Assembly: GCA_014763835.1 (NCBI GenBank)
Contig: JACXUQ010000153.1
Span: 1 to 7,378 of the forward strand
DNA length: 7,378 nucleotides
Source: Thiotrichales bacterium
GTDB lineage: Bacteria > Pseudomonadota > Gammaproteobacteria > Thiomicrospirales > Thiomicrospiraceae
Direction of reading: 5' to 3'
Shown here: piece by piece, positions 1 to 6,824 of the stretch
How positions within the stretch are numbered: position 1 is the first letter of the stretch
Layout: each line of letters opens with the position of its first letter
Made by a program: the position numbers and the translations under genes
The notes under the pieces: generated by a model
Seen by the model: the letters and a program-made list of their open reading frames with translations, nothing else
What the model was told of the DNA's origin: nothing
The model's database searches: none

Positions 1-527
1 TCATTGGCCAGCCAACCTTCACCATAGACCAACGTTTGTAAAGACGGGCAGCGTCGTACCAATTCACCCGGTTGCACATAAAAGTCAGGATTTTGCGGGG
101 CGTTGCTCTGAACGGGTGCCAGAAAGGTCTGATAGATCAGCAGACCGTTAGGTTTGAGGGCGCTTGGCAGCTGCTTGAACAGAGTGCGGTCGAGATAGCG
201 GCTGACCACGATCACGTCATATTGCTGATACGGCAGCAGCATCTGCTGCAGATCGGTAATCAGCGGTTCAATCGGCAGTTTGTTGAGGCTGGCCCAGTTG
301 TTGAGGATGGTCAGCGCATTGTCGGAAATATCCCACGCCTGGGTTTTCAAACCGCACTGGGCGAGAAAACGGGCATTGCCGCCCAAGCCGCAGGCCAATT
401 CCAGCGCCTTGCCTTTGAAGGGCAAGAGGCGGCTGTGCTGTTTCAGCACAAAGCAGGGGTTGGCCGGGGTTTGCAGGGTGGCCTGTTGATATTTCTGATC
501 CCATTTTTCGGCGGTGGTTATCGTCAT
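1..527 (-). CDS. SAM-dependent methyltransferase, class I (TehB/UbiE-like), C-terminus cut off by window edge
   Basis: The frame is open from an ATG at 525-527 to the left edge, giving 175 codons without a stop, so the C-terminus is missing. The translation shows a class I (Rossmann-fold) methyltransferase. Motif I, ALELACGLGGNARFLA, is at residues 41-56 and forms the SAM-binding glycine loop. An acidic post-I residue lies in AWDIS (D66). Residues 104-114 (DVIVVSRYLDR) form the strand that usually follows motif II, and LKPNGLLIYQTF at 124-135 is the typical motif III region. The start is ten bases after the trkH stop, which supports co-transcription, and the upstream Shine-Dalgarno match is weak. 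Proteins of this type are often annotated as tellurite-resistance TehB-like or generic methyltransferases. The substrate cannot be told from sequence, and I would not infer tellurite resistance. Confidence 0.88.
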   Translation of the reverse strand, partial: MTITTAEKWDQKYQQATLQTPANPCFVLKQHSRLLPFKGKALELACGLGGNARFLAQCGLKTQAWDISDNALTILNNWASLNKLPIEPLITDLQQMLLPYQQYDVIVVSRYLDRTLFKQLPSALKPNGLLIYQTFLAPVQSNAPQNPDFYVQPGELVRRCPSLQTLVYGEGWLAN

Positions 528-537
528 AAACGTCTTT

Positions 538-1989
538 TTATTTTCGCCAGAAAGCGGCAGTAAAGAGCACCAGCAGGGTAAACAGTTCCAAGCGCCCCAA
601 GAGCATGGCAAAGGTCAGAATCCATTTGGCGGGGTCACTGAGGCTGCTGAAGTTGCTGGCAACTTGACCCAGGCCGGGGCCGAGGTTGGTGATGGTGGCG
701 GCCAGTGCCGAAAAGGCGGTCACCTGATCCAGTCCCAGCGCCATTAACAGCAACATCAAGACCGCAAAAATCGCCACATACATCGAGAAAAATCCCCATA
801 CTGCACTGATAATGCGCTCTTCAACCGGACGGCCGTTGAGTTTGATGGAGATCAGCGCATTGGGGTGCAGCAGACGATGCACTTCGCGGATGCCCTGCTT
901 GAACAACAGCATAAAACGAATGACTTTCATACCGCCGCCGGTGGAGTAGGCGCTGGCGCCGATAAAGGCCATAAAAATCAGCATGACAGGCAAAAAGCCC
1001 GGCCAAGAGGCGAAATCGGTGTTGCCAAAGCCGGTGGTGGTGGCCACTGACACGGTCATAAAGGCGCCGTAGCGCAGCGATTCGGCAAAGCTGTCGAACA
1101 CGTTCTGGTAATAGAGATAGAGCGTACTGATGGCAATGCCGACTAAAAGAATGGCGGTGTAGACTCTGAACTCGGGGTCAAAGCGGTAGGGATTGACGCT
1201 CAGGTGACGGAAGGCGCTGAAATGCAGCGCAAAGTTGATGCCGGAGAAGAACATGAAAAAGATGGCGATGGTTTCAATTGTCTGGTTGTTAAAGTAGCCG
1301 AAGCTGGCATCGTGCGTCGAAAATCCGCCGATTGCCACGGTGGCGAAGCTGTGGCCGATAGCGTCAAACAGGTTCATGCCCGCCCACCAGTAGGCGACAG
1401 CGCAGACGGTTGTCAGACCGAGATAAATAAACCATAAGGCCTTGGCGGTTTCGGAAATGCGCGGTGCCAGTTTGTTGTCTTTGACGGGGCCCGGCGTTTC
1501 GGCACGGTAGAGCTGCATGCCGCCGACGCCCAGAATCGGCAGAATCGCCACCGCCAAAACGATAATCCCCATGCCACCCAGCCATTGCAATTGTTGGCGG
1601 TACCACAGAATCGCGTGCGGCAGTGTATCCAAACTGCTGATAACGGTTGCACCGGTGGTGGTCAGGCCGGAAAAGGATTCAAAAATGGCGTCGGTGACGC
1701 TCAGTGGAACATCCTCTTCAATATAGAACGGCAGTGCGCCGACCAGTCCGAGTACCGTCCAGAACATCACCACTACCAGAAAGCCGTCGCGTATTTTAAG
1801 GTCACGTTTGTGGTGGCGTAATGGATACCATAACAACAGACCCGCCACCAAAACGCCCAGAAGGACGCTGCCGAATGCAAATGTAGCGCCATCGCGGTAG
1901 ATTAATGATACGGCCAAAGGGGGGAGCAGGCTAAAGCTGTAGATAATCAGCAATAGTCCGAGAATTTTGATGATGATTTTTGATTGCAT
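538..1989 (-). CDS. trkH: Trk potassium uptake system, membrane subunit TrkH
   Basis: This is the potassium-translocating subunit of the Trk system, an inner-membrane protein of 483 residues, which is the usual length. It is strongly hydrophobic throughout. The four pore-loop filter segments of the SKT superfamily are visible: SGLTTTGAT (107-115), VAIGGFST (218-225), ATTTGFGNTD (316-325) and TNLGPGLG (434-441), each with the filter glycine. The STGGGMKVIR segment (349-358) and the following cytoplasmic stretch through NALISIKLNGRPV are typical of TrkH/TrkG. It should work with TrkA, encoded 36 bases upstream, which gates it in response to nucleotides. The ATG at 1987-1989 is supported by an AGGA at 2001-2004, with a somewhat long 11-base spacing, and by a normal TrkH N-terminus. 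The stop is TAA at 538-540. TrkG is a close paralogue, but pairing with trkA favours TrkH. Confidence 0.96.
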   Translation of the reverse strand: MQSKIIIKILGLLLIIYSFSLLPPLAVSLIYRDGATFAFGSVLLGVLVAGLLLWYPLRHHKRDLKIRDGFLVVVMFWTVLGLVGALPFYIEEDVPLSVTDAIFESFSGLTTTGATVISSLDTLPHAILWYRQQLQWLGGMGIIVLAVAILPILGVGGMQLYRAETPGPVKDNKLAPRISETAKALWFIYLGLTTVCAVAYWWAGMNLFDAIGHSFATVAIGGFSTHDASFGYFNNQTIETIAIFFMFFSGINFALHFSAFRHLSVNPYRFDPEFRVYTAILLVGIAISTLYLYYQNVFDSFAESLRYGAFMTVSVATTTGFGNTDFASWPGFLPVMLIFMAFIGASAYSTGGGMKVIRFMLLFKQGIREVHRLLHPNALISIKLNGRPVEERIISAVWGFFSMYVAIFAVLMLLLMALGLDQVTAFSALAATITNLGPGLGQVASNFSSLSDPAKWILTFAMLLGRLELFTLLVLFTAAFWRK

Positions 1990-2025
1990 TGGGTTGAAAA
2001 TCCTATCGGCCAGGCGGCGACGTGG

Positions 2026-3426
2026 TTAACCGAACCAGCTCTTGGGTTCTACCGGAGAGAATAGTTTGGCAATTTGCGGCGCCACCTGCGGTTCGGTGAG
2101 AAAGAGGATCACGTGATCTTCGGCTTCAATGACCAAATCGCGATGGGAGATAATGACCTCTTCATTGCGGATAATGCAACCGATGGTAATGTCCTTGGGC
2201 CAGTCAATCTCGCCGATGCGACGGCCGATGACCTTTGAACTGTTCTCACTGCCGTGGGCGATGACCTCCATGGCCTCGGCCGCACCACGTCGCAGGGTGG
2301 CGACCTGTACGGTATCGCCCTGGCGCATATAATGCAGCAGTTTACTGGTGGTGATCTGGTCGGCGGAAATCGCCACGTCGATACTGTTGAGCTGGATCAG
2401 TTCGATATAGGACTGGTTGTTGACCAGCGCGATGACGCGGCGTACGCCGAGTTTTTTGGCGAGCATGCCGGAAATAATATTGGCCTCATCGGAATTGGTG
2501 ACGGCCACAAACAGATCGATTTCGTCGATGTTCTCTTCGAGCAGCAGTTCTTTGTCGGAAACGTCGCCGTGAATAATAATGGTTTTTTCCAGGGTTTCGG
2601 CAACGCGTCTTGCCTGCTGGATATTGTGGTCGATGAGTTTGACCTGATGGTGCTTCTCAAGGCCCTGCGCCAGACTGAAGCCGATATTGCCGCCGCCGGC
2701 GATCATGATATTGCGCGAAGGACGTTCCTTGTGACGGCGGATCTCTTCCACAATCGAGGGAATGTGCTTGGGCTCGGCCAGAAAGAAGACTTCGTCATCC
2801 GCTTTGATGGTGGCTTCACCCGTCGGCATCACCACCTCGTCTTTGCGGTAGATCGCGGCGATGCGAGTTTTCACGCCTTTGGGCAGATAGTTCTTGAGTT
2901 CTTTGATCTGCTTGTCCACCAGGATGCTGCCTTTGAAGGCGCGTACCGCGACCAGACGCACCTTGCCGCCGGCAAAGTCGATGACCTGCAGGGAACCCGG
3001 GTATTCAATGAGCTGTAAAATGTAGTTGGTGACCAAGGTTTCCGGGCTGATGAGCACATCAATCGGCAGCGTGTCGGTGTTGTAGCTGCGGCTGAATAGT
3101 TCGGGGTGGTCGAGATAGGAGCGGCTGCGGACGCGGGCGATTTTGGTCTGAGTTTTGTAGAGCAAATGCGCAATATGGCAGGCCAGAATATTGGTTTCGT
3201 CGTTCTGGGTGGCGGCAATTAGCATGTCGGCCTCTCCCAATCCGGCCTTTTCAAGGATGTCGGGATAAGAGGCGTGGCCGTTGACGGTGCGGATGTCGAG
3301 GCGATCTTGCAGGCGTTGCAGGTTGGCTTGCTCGAGGTCGACAACGGTCACATCATTGTTTTCGTTGGCGAGGTGTTCTGCAAGCGAAGAGCCGACTTGG
3401 CCGGCGCCGAGAATGACGATGTTCAT
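2026..3426 (-). CDS. trkA: Trk system potassium uptake protein TrkA (double RCK, NAD-binding)
   Basis: This is the peripheral cytoplasmic regulatory subunit of Trk, which binds NAD(H)/ATP and controls TrkH. The 466 residues show the duplicated RCK (KTN plus TrkA_C) architecture. The first Rossmann domain has GAGQVG at 7-12 with the acidic strand-2 end VVD (D30). The first TrkA_C domain lies at about 145-230. The second Rossmann domain has GGGNIG at 244-249 with D266, followed by a second TrkA_C domain at about 375-455. Both glycine loops are intact, so both nucleotide sites look functional. The ATG at 3424-3426 gives the canonical MNIVILGAGQ start and has a GAAGA ribosome-binding sequence (3435-3439) eight bases upstream. 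It is separated from ntrX by 78 bases and from trkH by 36 bases. The pairing with trkH is direct evidence for a Trk operon unit, whereas in Escherichia coli the two genes are unlinked. Confidence 0.97.
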   Translation of the reverse strand: MNIVILGAGQVGSSLAEHLANENNDVTVVDLEQANLQRLQDRLDIRTVNGHASYPDILEKAGLGEADMLIAATQNDETNILACHIAHLLYKTQTKIARVRSRSYLDHPELFSRSYNTDTLPIDVLISPETLVTNYILQLIEYPGSLQVIDFAGGKVRLVAVRAFKGSILVDKQIKELKNYLPKGVKTRIAAIYRKDEVVMPTGEATIKADDEVFFLAEPKHIPSIVEEIRRHKERPSRNIMIAGGGNIGFSLAQGLEKHHQVKLIDHNIQQARRVAETLEKTIIIHGDVSDKELLLEENIDEIDLFVAVTNSDEANIISGMLAKKLGVRRVIALVNNQSYIELIQLNSIDVAISADQITTSKLLHYMRQGDTVQVATLRRGAAEAMEVIAHGSENSSKVIGRRIGEIDWPKDITIGCIIRNEEVIISHRDLVIEAEDHVILFLTEPQVAPQIAKLFSPVEPKSWFG

Positions 3427-3443
3427 AGACTGAATCTTCTTGA

Positions 3444-3468
3444 ATACAAATTCTGCGGGTTATTGTAT
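3444..3468. repeat. Short inverted repeat in the ntrX-trkA gap
   Basis: ATACAA at 3444-3449 and its exact complement TTGTAT at 3463-3468 form a 6-base dyad with 13 bases between the arms. The right arm overlaps the proposed -10 box of the candidate trkA promoter. It could be an operator half-site pair or a weak hairpin. An AT-rich 6-base match can also arise by chance, and the dyad does not extend beyond these arms. Confidence 0.22.
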
Positions 3469-3488
3469 GGTTTTTTTGCGTTTGTCAC
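3462..3488 (-). promoter_or_regulatory. Candidate sigma-70 promoter for trkA-trkH
   Basis: Read on the minus strand, the 78-base ntrX-trkA gap holds GTGACA (3483-3488, one mismatch to TTGACA) and TACAAT (3462-3467, one mismatch to TATAAT). They are separated by 15 bases, which is shorter than the preferred 17, and the spacer is A-rich. The -10 lies about 35 bases upstream of the trkA start codon. It is the only inter-genic gap here large enough for a promoter. The short spacing makes this a weak prediction, and simple read-through from ntrYX is an equal alternative. Confidence 0.28.
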
Positions 3489-3504
3489 TATGTTCTCATG
3501 CCCC

Positions 3505-4638
3505 TTACAGCGGATTTTTCGGATCAATACCGAGCGCTTTGAGCTTGCGGTAGAGGTTGGTGCGGTCTACCCCTGAACGTTTGGCGGTATCGGACACATT
3601 ACCGCCGGTTTCGCGCAGGAGCTGGCTCAGGTAGGCCTTTTCGAACTGGTCTTTGGCGTCCTTGAGGTTGAGGCTGGTGTCTACCGAGGCGAAACCTGAT
3701 TCGGTATTCTCCGACTGCGTCAGGGCGGATTTGATCTCATTGTCGCTAACATCACCGCTGCCCAGAATCAGCAGTTTTTGAATCAGGTTCTGCAGTTCGC
3801 GCATATTGCCCGGCCAGGCGTACTGGCGCAGGATATTTTGGGCCGATACGCTGAAGTGGCGGTAGGTCAGCCCCTCGTGAGTAACGAAAAAATTGATGAA
3901 ATATTCGATCAGTTCCGGAACGTCTTCGGTGTGCTGGCGTAGTGCGGGGATGGCGATGGTCATGACCTGAAAACGCTGGTAGAGATCGTCGCGGAAGTGG
4001 CCGCGTTCATGTGCGGCTTCCAGTCCGGTTTTGCTTAAAGCGATCAAACGCAGGTCAAGCTGCGTGCCTTCGCGGTGTTTGGGGGTGATAAAGCTGTGTT
4101 GCTGAATCAGATGCATCAACAGGGTTTGCGCCGCATCGCTGAGTTGTTCGCTGTCGGTGATGACCAAGGTGCCGCCGTCGATCTGACGCAGCTGGTTAAG
4201 CAGTTCCAGATCCAGAATCTGCTCGGGCAGGGTCTGTTTGAGTTGCCGGTTTTCCTGGTTCAAGCGGGTATGTTTGAGTGCGCGTTCCGCCACCACAATC
4301 AGTTTGGCCAGCGAAAGCGGCTTTTCCAGAAAGTCGTAGGCGCCGAGCTTGGTGGCCTCGATGGCGGTTTCGATGGTGCCGTGGCCGGACATCATGACAA
4401 TGCTGGTCTGTTCCAGCAGCGGGTCCTGCTGCATCTCCTTCAGCAGGGTGATGCCGTCGATATCCGGCATCCACACATCGAGGAAAATCACGTCGGGCAC
4501 ATTCGCTTTCCAGGCGCTTTTGGCCTGGACGCCGTTGCCGGCGGTATCGATTTGATAACCTTCCTCTTCAAAGATTTCCTGCATCAGGTTACGGATGTCT
4601 TTTTCGTCATCCACAATCAGAATCTTGCCTGGTTTCAT
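3505..4638 (-). CDS. ntrX: NtrX-type response regulator with a shortened, degenerate AAA+ domain
   Basis: This is the cytoplasmic response regulator paired with the NtrY-type kinase encoded just upstream. The receiver domain (about 1-125) is complete: acidic pair D10/D11, phospho-acceptor D54 in FLDVWMPD, S84 and K106 in FLEKP. At the C-terminus, residues 335-372 form a Fis-type helix-turn-helix (GGNVSDTAKRSGVDRTNLYR). The middle is unusual. Walker A and the GAFTGA loop are absent, and the sequence passes in about 16 residues from the linker to GGTLVITD (155-162), where family members have GGTLFLDE. The later part of the fold remains: the sensor I region LRLIAL, FRDDLYQR (215-222) and WPGNMREL (275-282). 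The 377 residues compare with roughly 450-480 in full-length relatives. It probably binds DNA when phosphorylated but should not drive sigma-54 transcription. The start overlaps the ntrY stop (ATGA), implying translational coupling. Confidence 0.9.
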   Translation of the reverse strand: MKPGKILIVDDEKDIRNLMQEIFEEEGYQIDTAGNGVQAKSAWKANVPDVIFLDVWMPDIDGITLLKEMQQDPLLEQTSIVMMSGHGTIETAIEATKLGAYDFLEKPLSLAKLIVVAERALKHTRLNQENRQLKQTLPEQILDLELLNQLRQIDGGTLVITDSEQLSDAAQTLLMHLIQQHSFITPKHREGTQLDLRLIALSKTGLEAAHERGHFRDDLYQRFQVMTIAIPALRQHTEDVPELIEYFINFFVTHEGLTYRHFSVSAQNILRQYAWPGNMRELQNLIQKLLILGSGDVSDNEIKSALTQSENTESGFASVDTSLNLKDAKDQFEKAYLSQLLRETGGNVSDTAKRSGVDRTNLYRKLKALGIDPKNPL

Positions 4639-6824
4639 GTATCCGTGTCGCTCAAAATAATCGGTAAATAAATTATAAAACAGGTGCCTTCGCCGGGCGT
4701 AGAGTGTAACTGAATTTGGCCGTTGTGTTCTTCGACGATTTTGCGCACGATGGCCAAGCCCAATCCGGTGCCTTTGGGTTTGTCGGTGGCGTAGGGTTCA
4801 AAAATCCAGTTTTGCGCTTCTTCATCGATGCCCGGGCCGTTGTCGCAAATGCGGATTTCCAGGTCGGTGGCGTTGATAGCGCACTCGGTGGTCACGGTGA
4901 CGGTCGGTGAGGGGGTGTTCTCGGTGGCCTCAATCGCATTTTTGATGAGATTGTGCAACAGCTGGCGCAGGCGCGACGCATCGGCGCGGATAAAGGGGCA
5001 CTCCGGATCCAGCTGGTTTTCGATCGTCCAGTTGGCGTTGGAACCCTGGTACATCAGGGTGATGTCGCCGATCAGGCGGTTGATGTCGGTCTTGCGCAGC
5101 TGTATTTCGGGCGTATTGGCATAGTCCGAGAAGGCCTGTACCAAGGTTTGCATGGTGGAGACCTGTTCGGTAATGGTATGCGTCATGCGCTCCAGCAGAT
5201 CGCGGTCGCCGTTCGTCAGTTTGTCCTGCAGTTTGTATTGGAGGCGTTCGGCGGAAAGCTGAATCGGCGTCAGCGGGTTTTTGATTTCATGCGCCAAGCG
5301 GCGTGCCACATCGCTCCAGGCGGCGTTAAGCTGGGCCTGCACCAGCTGGGTGATGTCGTCGATAACGATAACGTAGCCGCCGATCTTCTTGTCGAGGCTC
5401 GGCAGCGTTGAACCGTGCAGCAGCAGAATTTTCTGCCCTTGCTTGCAGGAGAACTTGTGTTGCAGGCTCCAGGGTTTGGCGTCTTTATCGAACATCGGTT
5501 CGATCATCTCAAACAGCGGATGGAGGTGGCCGCTGTCTTCGCGTTCGTAAATCTCATACAGGCGTTTGCCCAAGTGGCGGTTGAGGTCGGTGTTGAGAAT
5601 GGCTGCAGCGGCGTCGTTACTGGTTCTGAGGCGCTTGTTCATATCAAACGTGAGTACGCCGCTGGAGAGGTTCTGAATGATGGTCTGCAGATAAAGTTTC
5701 TGCACCTCGGTCTGCTGGTGGCCGATTTTAATGTCGTTACGCGCCTGCGCAATCTTTTGGATCATGTCGTTGAAGGAGTCGATCAAACTGCCGAATTCGT
5801 CATGGCGGTCGGCCGGCATTTTGACGCTGTAATCGCCGCGTGCCACCAGGGCGGTGCCGCGTGCCAGCGTGCGGATCGGGCGTGTCAGGTTCTGCACTGC
5901 CTGAACGGTGAACAGCAGTGCGGTCACCACCGTGAGTAATAGCACCATCGACAGAATCAGGGTAAAACTCGCCGTGAGCGGCCCTTTGAGGTAAGAGAGC
6001 TCTTTGTATTGCCCGGAGGCGACCTTGACCGATTCGGCCAGTTCGGTAATGCTGCCGGGGATATTGAAAATCACCTGCAAGGCGTAGTTGCCGGCCAGTT
6101 CGAGATCGGAAAAGGGAATGATGACGCGGATGATTTCCTGATCACGCAAGGTGCCGGGGATGGTTTCGATTGCGGCGTAGGTTTTTTTCTGGCGGATCTG
6201 CTGGAAGAGGTTGTCGCCAGGCGGAATCGGCAGAATGTCGGTTTCGTCCAGACTGTTAAAAGCGATGAGCTGCTGATTGGAGTGATAGAGCGCAACCTCC
6301 TGGGCGTTGAGCTGCGCGCGCAGAGTGCCCACGCCGATAAACGGCGAGGTGGCCAGCAGCGTGCGGTTGTCCTTGGCGACGCTCAGTGTTAGGTTGAGAC
6401 TATCGATGGTTTTGTTGTCGAGCGTCATGCGCACCAGTGCGGCGGCGTTGCTCAGAGCGGTTTCCGTTTTTACGTCAAACCACTGGCTGATACCCTGATG
6501 GATAAAGGTGATGGCAAAATAGAAGATGATGGCCACCGGAATGCCGATCAGCAGCGTGAAAATGGCGGTGATTTTGACGGTGATGTGGATGCCCGGGGTT
6601 TTCAGGTCGTAGCGCTTTTTGAGTGTCCATAAAGTGTGGATCAGCATGGCCAGCAGAACGCTGGCGCCGGCAAAGGTGAAAAACAGCAGGCTGGAGTAGG
6701 CTTCGGCGAACTCGGAGGCGTTCTGCAGAATCTGGCTCATCATAATCAGCGCAATCAGCAGCGCGCTGGAGAGCAGCCCAAGCCAACCGTATTGTTTGAT
6801 AAAGCGCCAATTGAAGATTTTCAT
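4635..6824 (-). CDS. ntrY: NtrY-type membrane sensor histidine kinase
   Basis: This is an inner-membrane histidine kinase of 729 residues from the ATG at 6822-6824. Membrane segments lie at about 14-31, 46-66, 82-105 and 283-307. The stretch 106-282 is probably an extracytoplasmic sensing domain. A HAMP domain (308-360) and a PAS domain (about 373-493) follow. The HisKA domain carries the phospho-accepting histidine H512 in LAHEIKNPLTPIQLSAERL. The ATPase domain has an intact N box (LLHNLIKNAIEA, near 622-633), a G1 box DNGPGID (661-667) and a G2 box GTGLGLA (685-691). This order matches NtrY. An in-frame TTG six bases further upstream (6828-6830) is possible, but the ATG forms an ATGA overlap with the preceding stop, as at the ntrY-ntrX junction, so I prefer it. 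The expected partner is the adjacent NtrX. The signal sensed is not evident from sequence. Confidence 0.94.
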   Translation of the reverse strand: MKIFNWRFIKQYGWLGLLSSALLIALIMMSQILQNASEFAEAYSSLLFFTFAGASVLLAMLIHTLWTLKKRYDLKTPGIHITVKITAIFTLLIGIPVAIIFYFAITFIHQGISQWFDVKTETALSNAAALVRMTLDNKTIDSLNLTLSVAKDNRTLLATSPFIGVGTLRAQLNAQEVALYHSNQQLIAFNSLDETDILPIPPGDNLFQQIRQKKTYAAIETIPGTLRDQEIIRVIIPFSDLELAGNYALQVIFNIPGSITELAESVKVASGQYKELSYLKGPLTASFTLILSMVLLLTVVTALLFTVQAVQNLTRPIRTLARGTALVARGDYSVKMPADRHDEFGSLIDSFNDMIQKIAQARNDIKIGHQQTEVQKLYLQTIIQNLSSGVLTFDMNKRLRTSNDAAAAILNTDLNRHLGKRLYEIYEREDSGHLHPLFEMIEPMFDKDAKPWSLQHKFSCKQGQKILLLHGSTLPSLDKKIGGYVIVIDDITQLVQAQLNAAWSDVARRLAHEIKNPLTPIQLSAERLQYKLQDKLTNGDRDLLERMTHTITEQVSTMQTLVQAFSDYANTPEIQLRKTDINRLIGDITLMYQGSNANWTIENQLDPECPFIRADASRLRQLLHNLIKNAIEATENTPSPTVTVTTECAINATDLEIRICDNGPGIDEEAQNWIFEPYATDKPKGTGLGLAIVRKIVEEHNGQIQLHSTPGEGTCFIIYLPIILSDTDT

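Noticed and set aside
2254..3018. A 254-codon open frame on the plus strand.
   Set aside because: It lies wholly antisense to trkA, whose protein is unmistakable. Its translation shows no recognisable domain, and long antisense frames are a common by-product of codon bias.
3471..3477. A run of seven T as a possible terminator after ntrX.
   Set aside because: The T run is on the plus strand, while transcription is on the minus strand where it reads as A, and no GC-rich stem precedes a minus-strand T run.
3427..3504. A sigma-54 (-24/-12) promoter before trkA, as expected for an NtrC-family target.
   Set aside because: I found no TGGC...TTGC-type pair with correct spacing in the gap, which fits the view that this NtrX does not use sigma-54.
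3505..4638. ntrX as a pseudogene because of the missing AAA+ segment.
   Set aside because: The frame is intact and coupled to ntrY. The receiver active site and DNA-binding helices are conserved, and the remaining core retains family motifs, so a remodelled functional gene is more likely.
4075..4671. A 198-codon open frame on the plus strand.
   Set aside because: It is antisense to ntrX and the ntrX-ntrY junction, with no recognisable motif.
5415..5939. A 174-codon open frame on the plus strand (and a similar 152-codon one at 4953-5411).
   Set aside because: Both are antisense to ntrY, which has a full set of kinase motifs. They are shadow frames.
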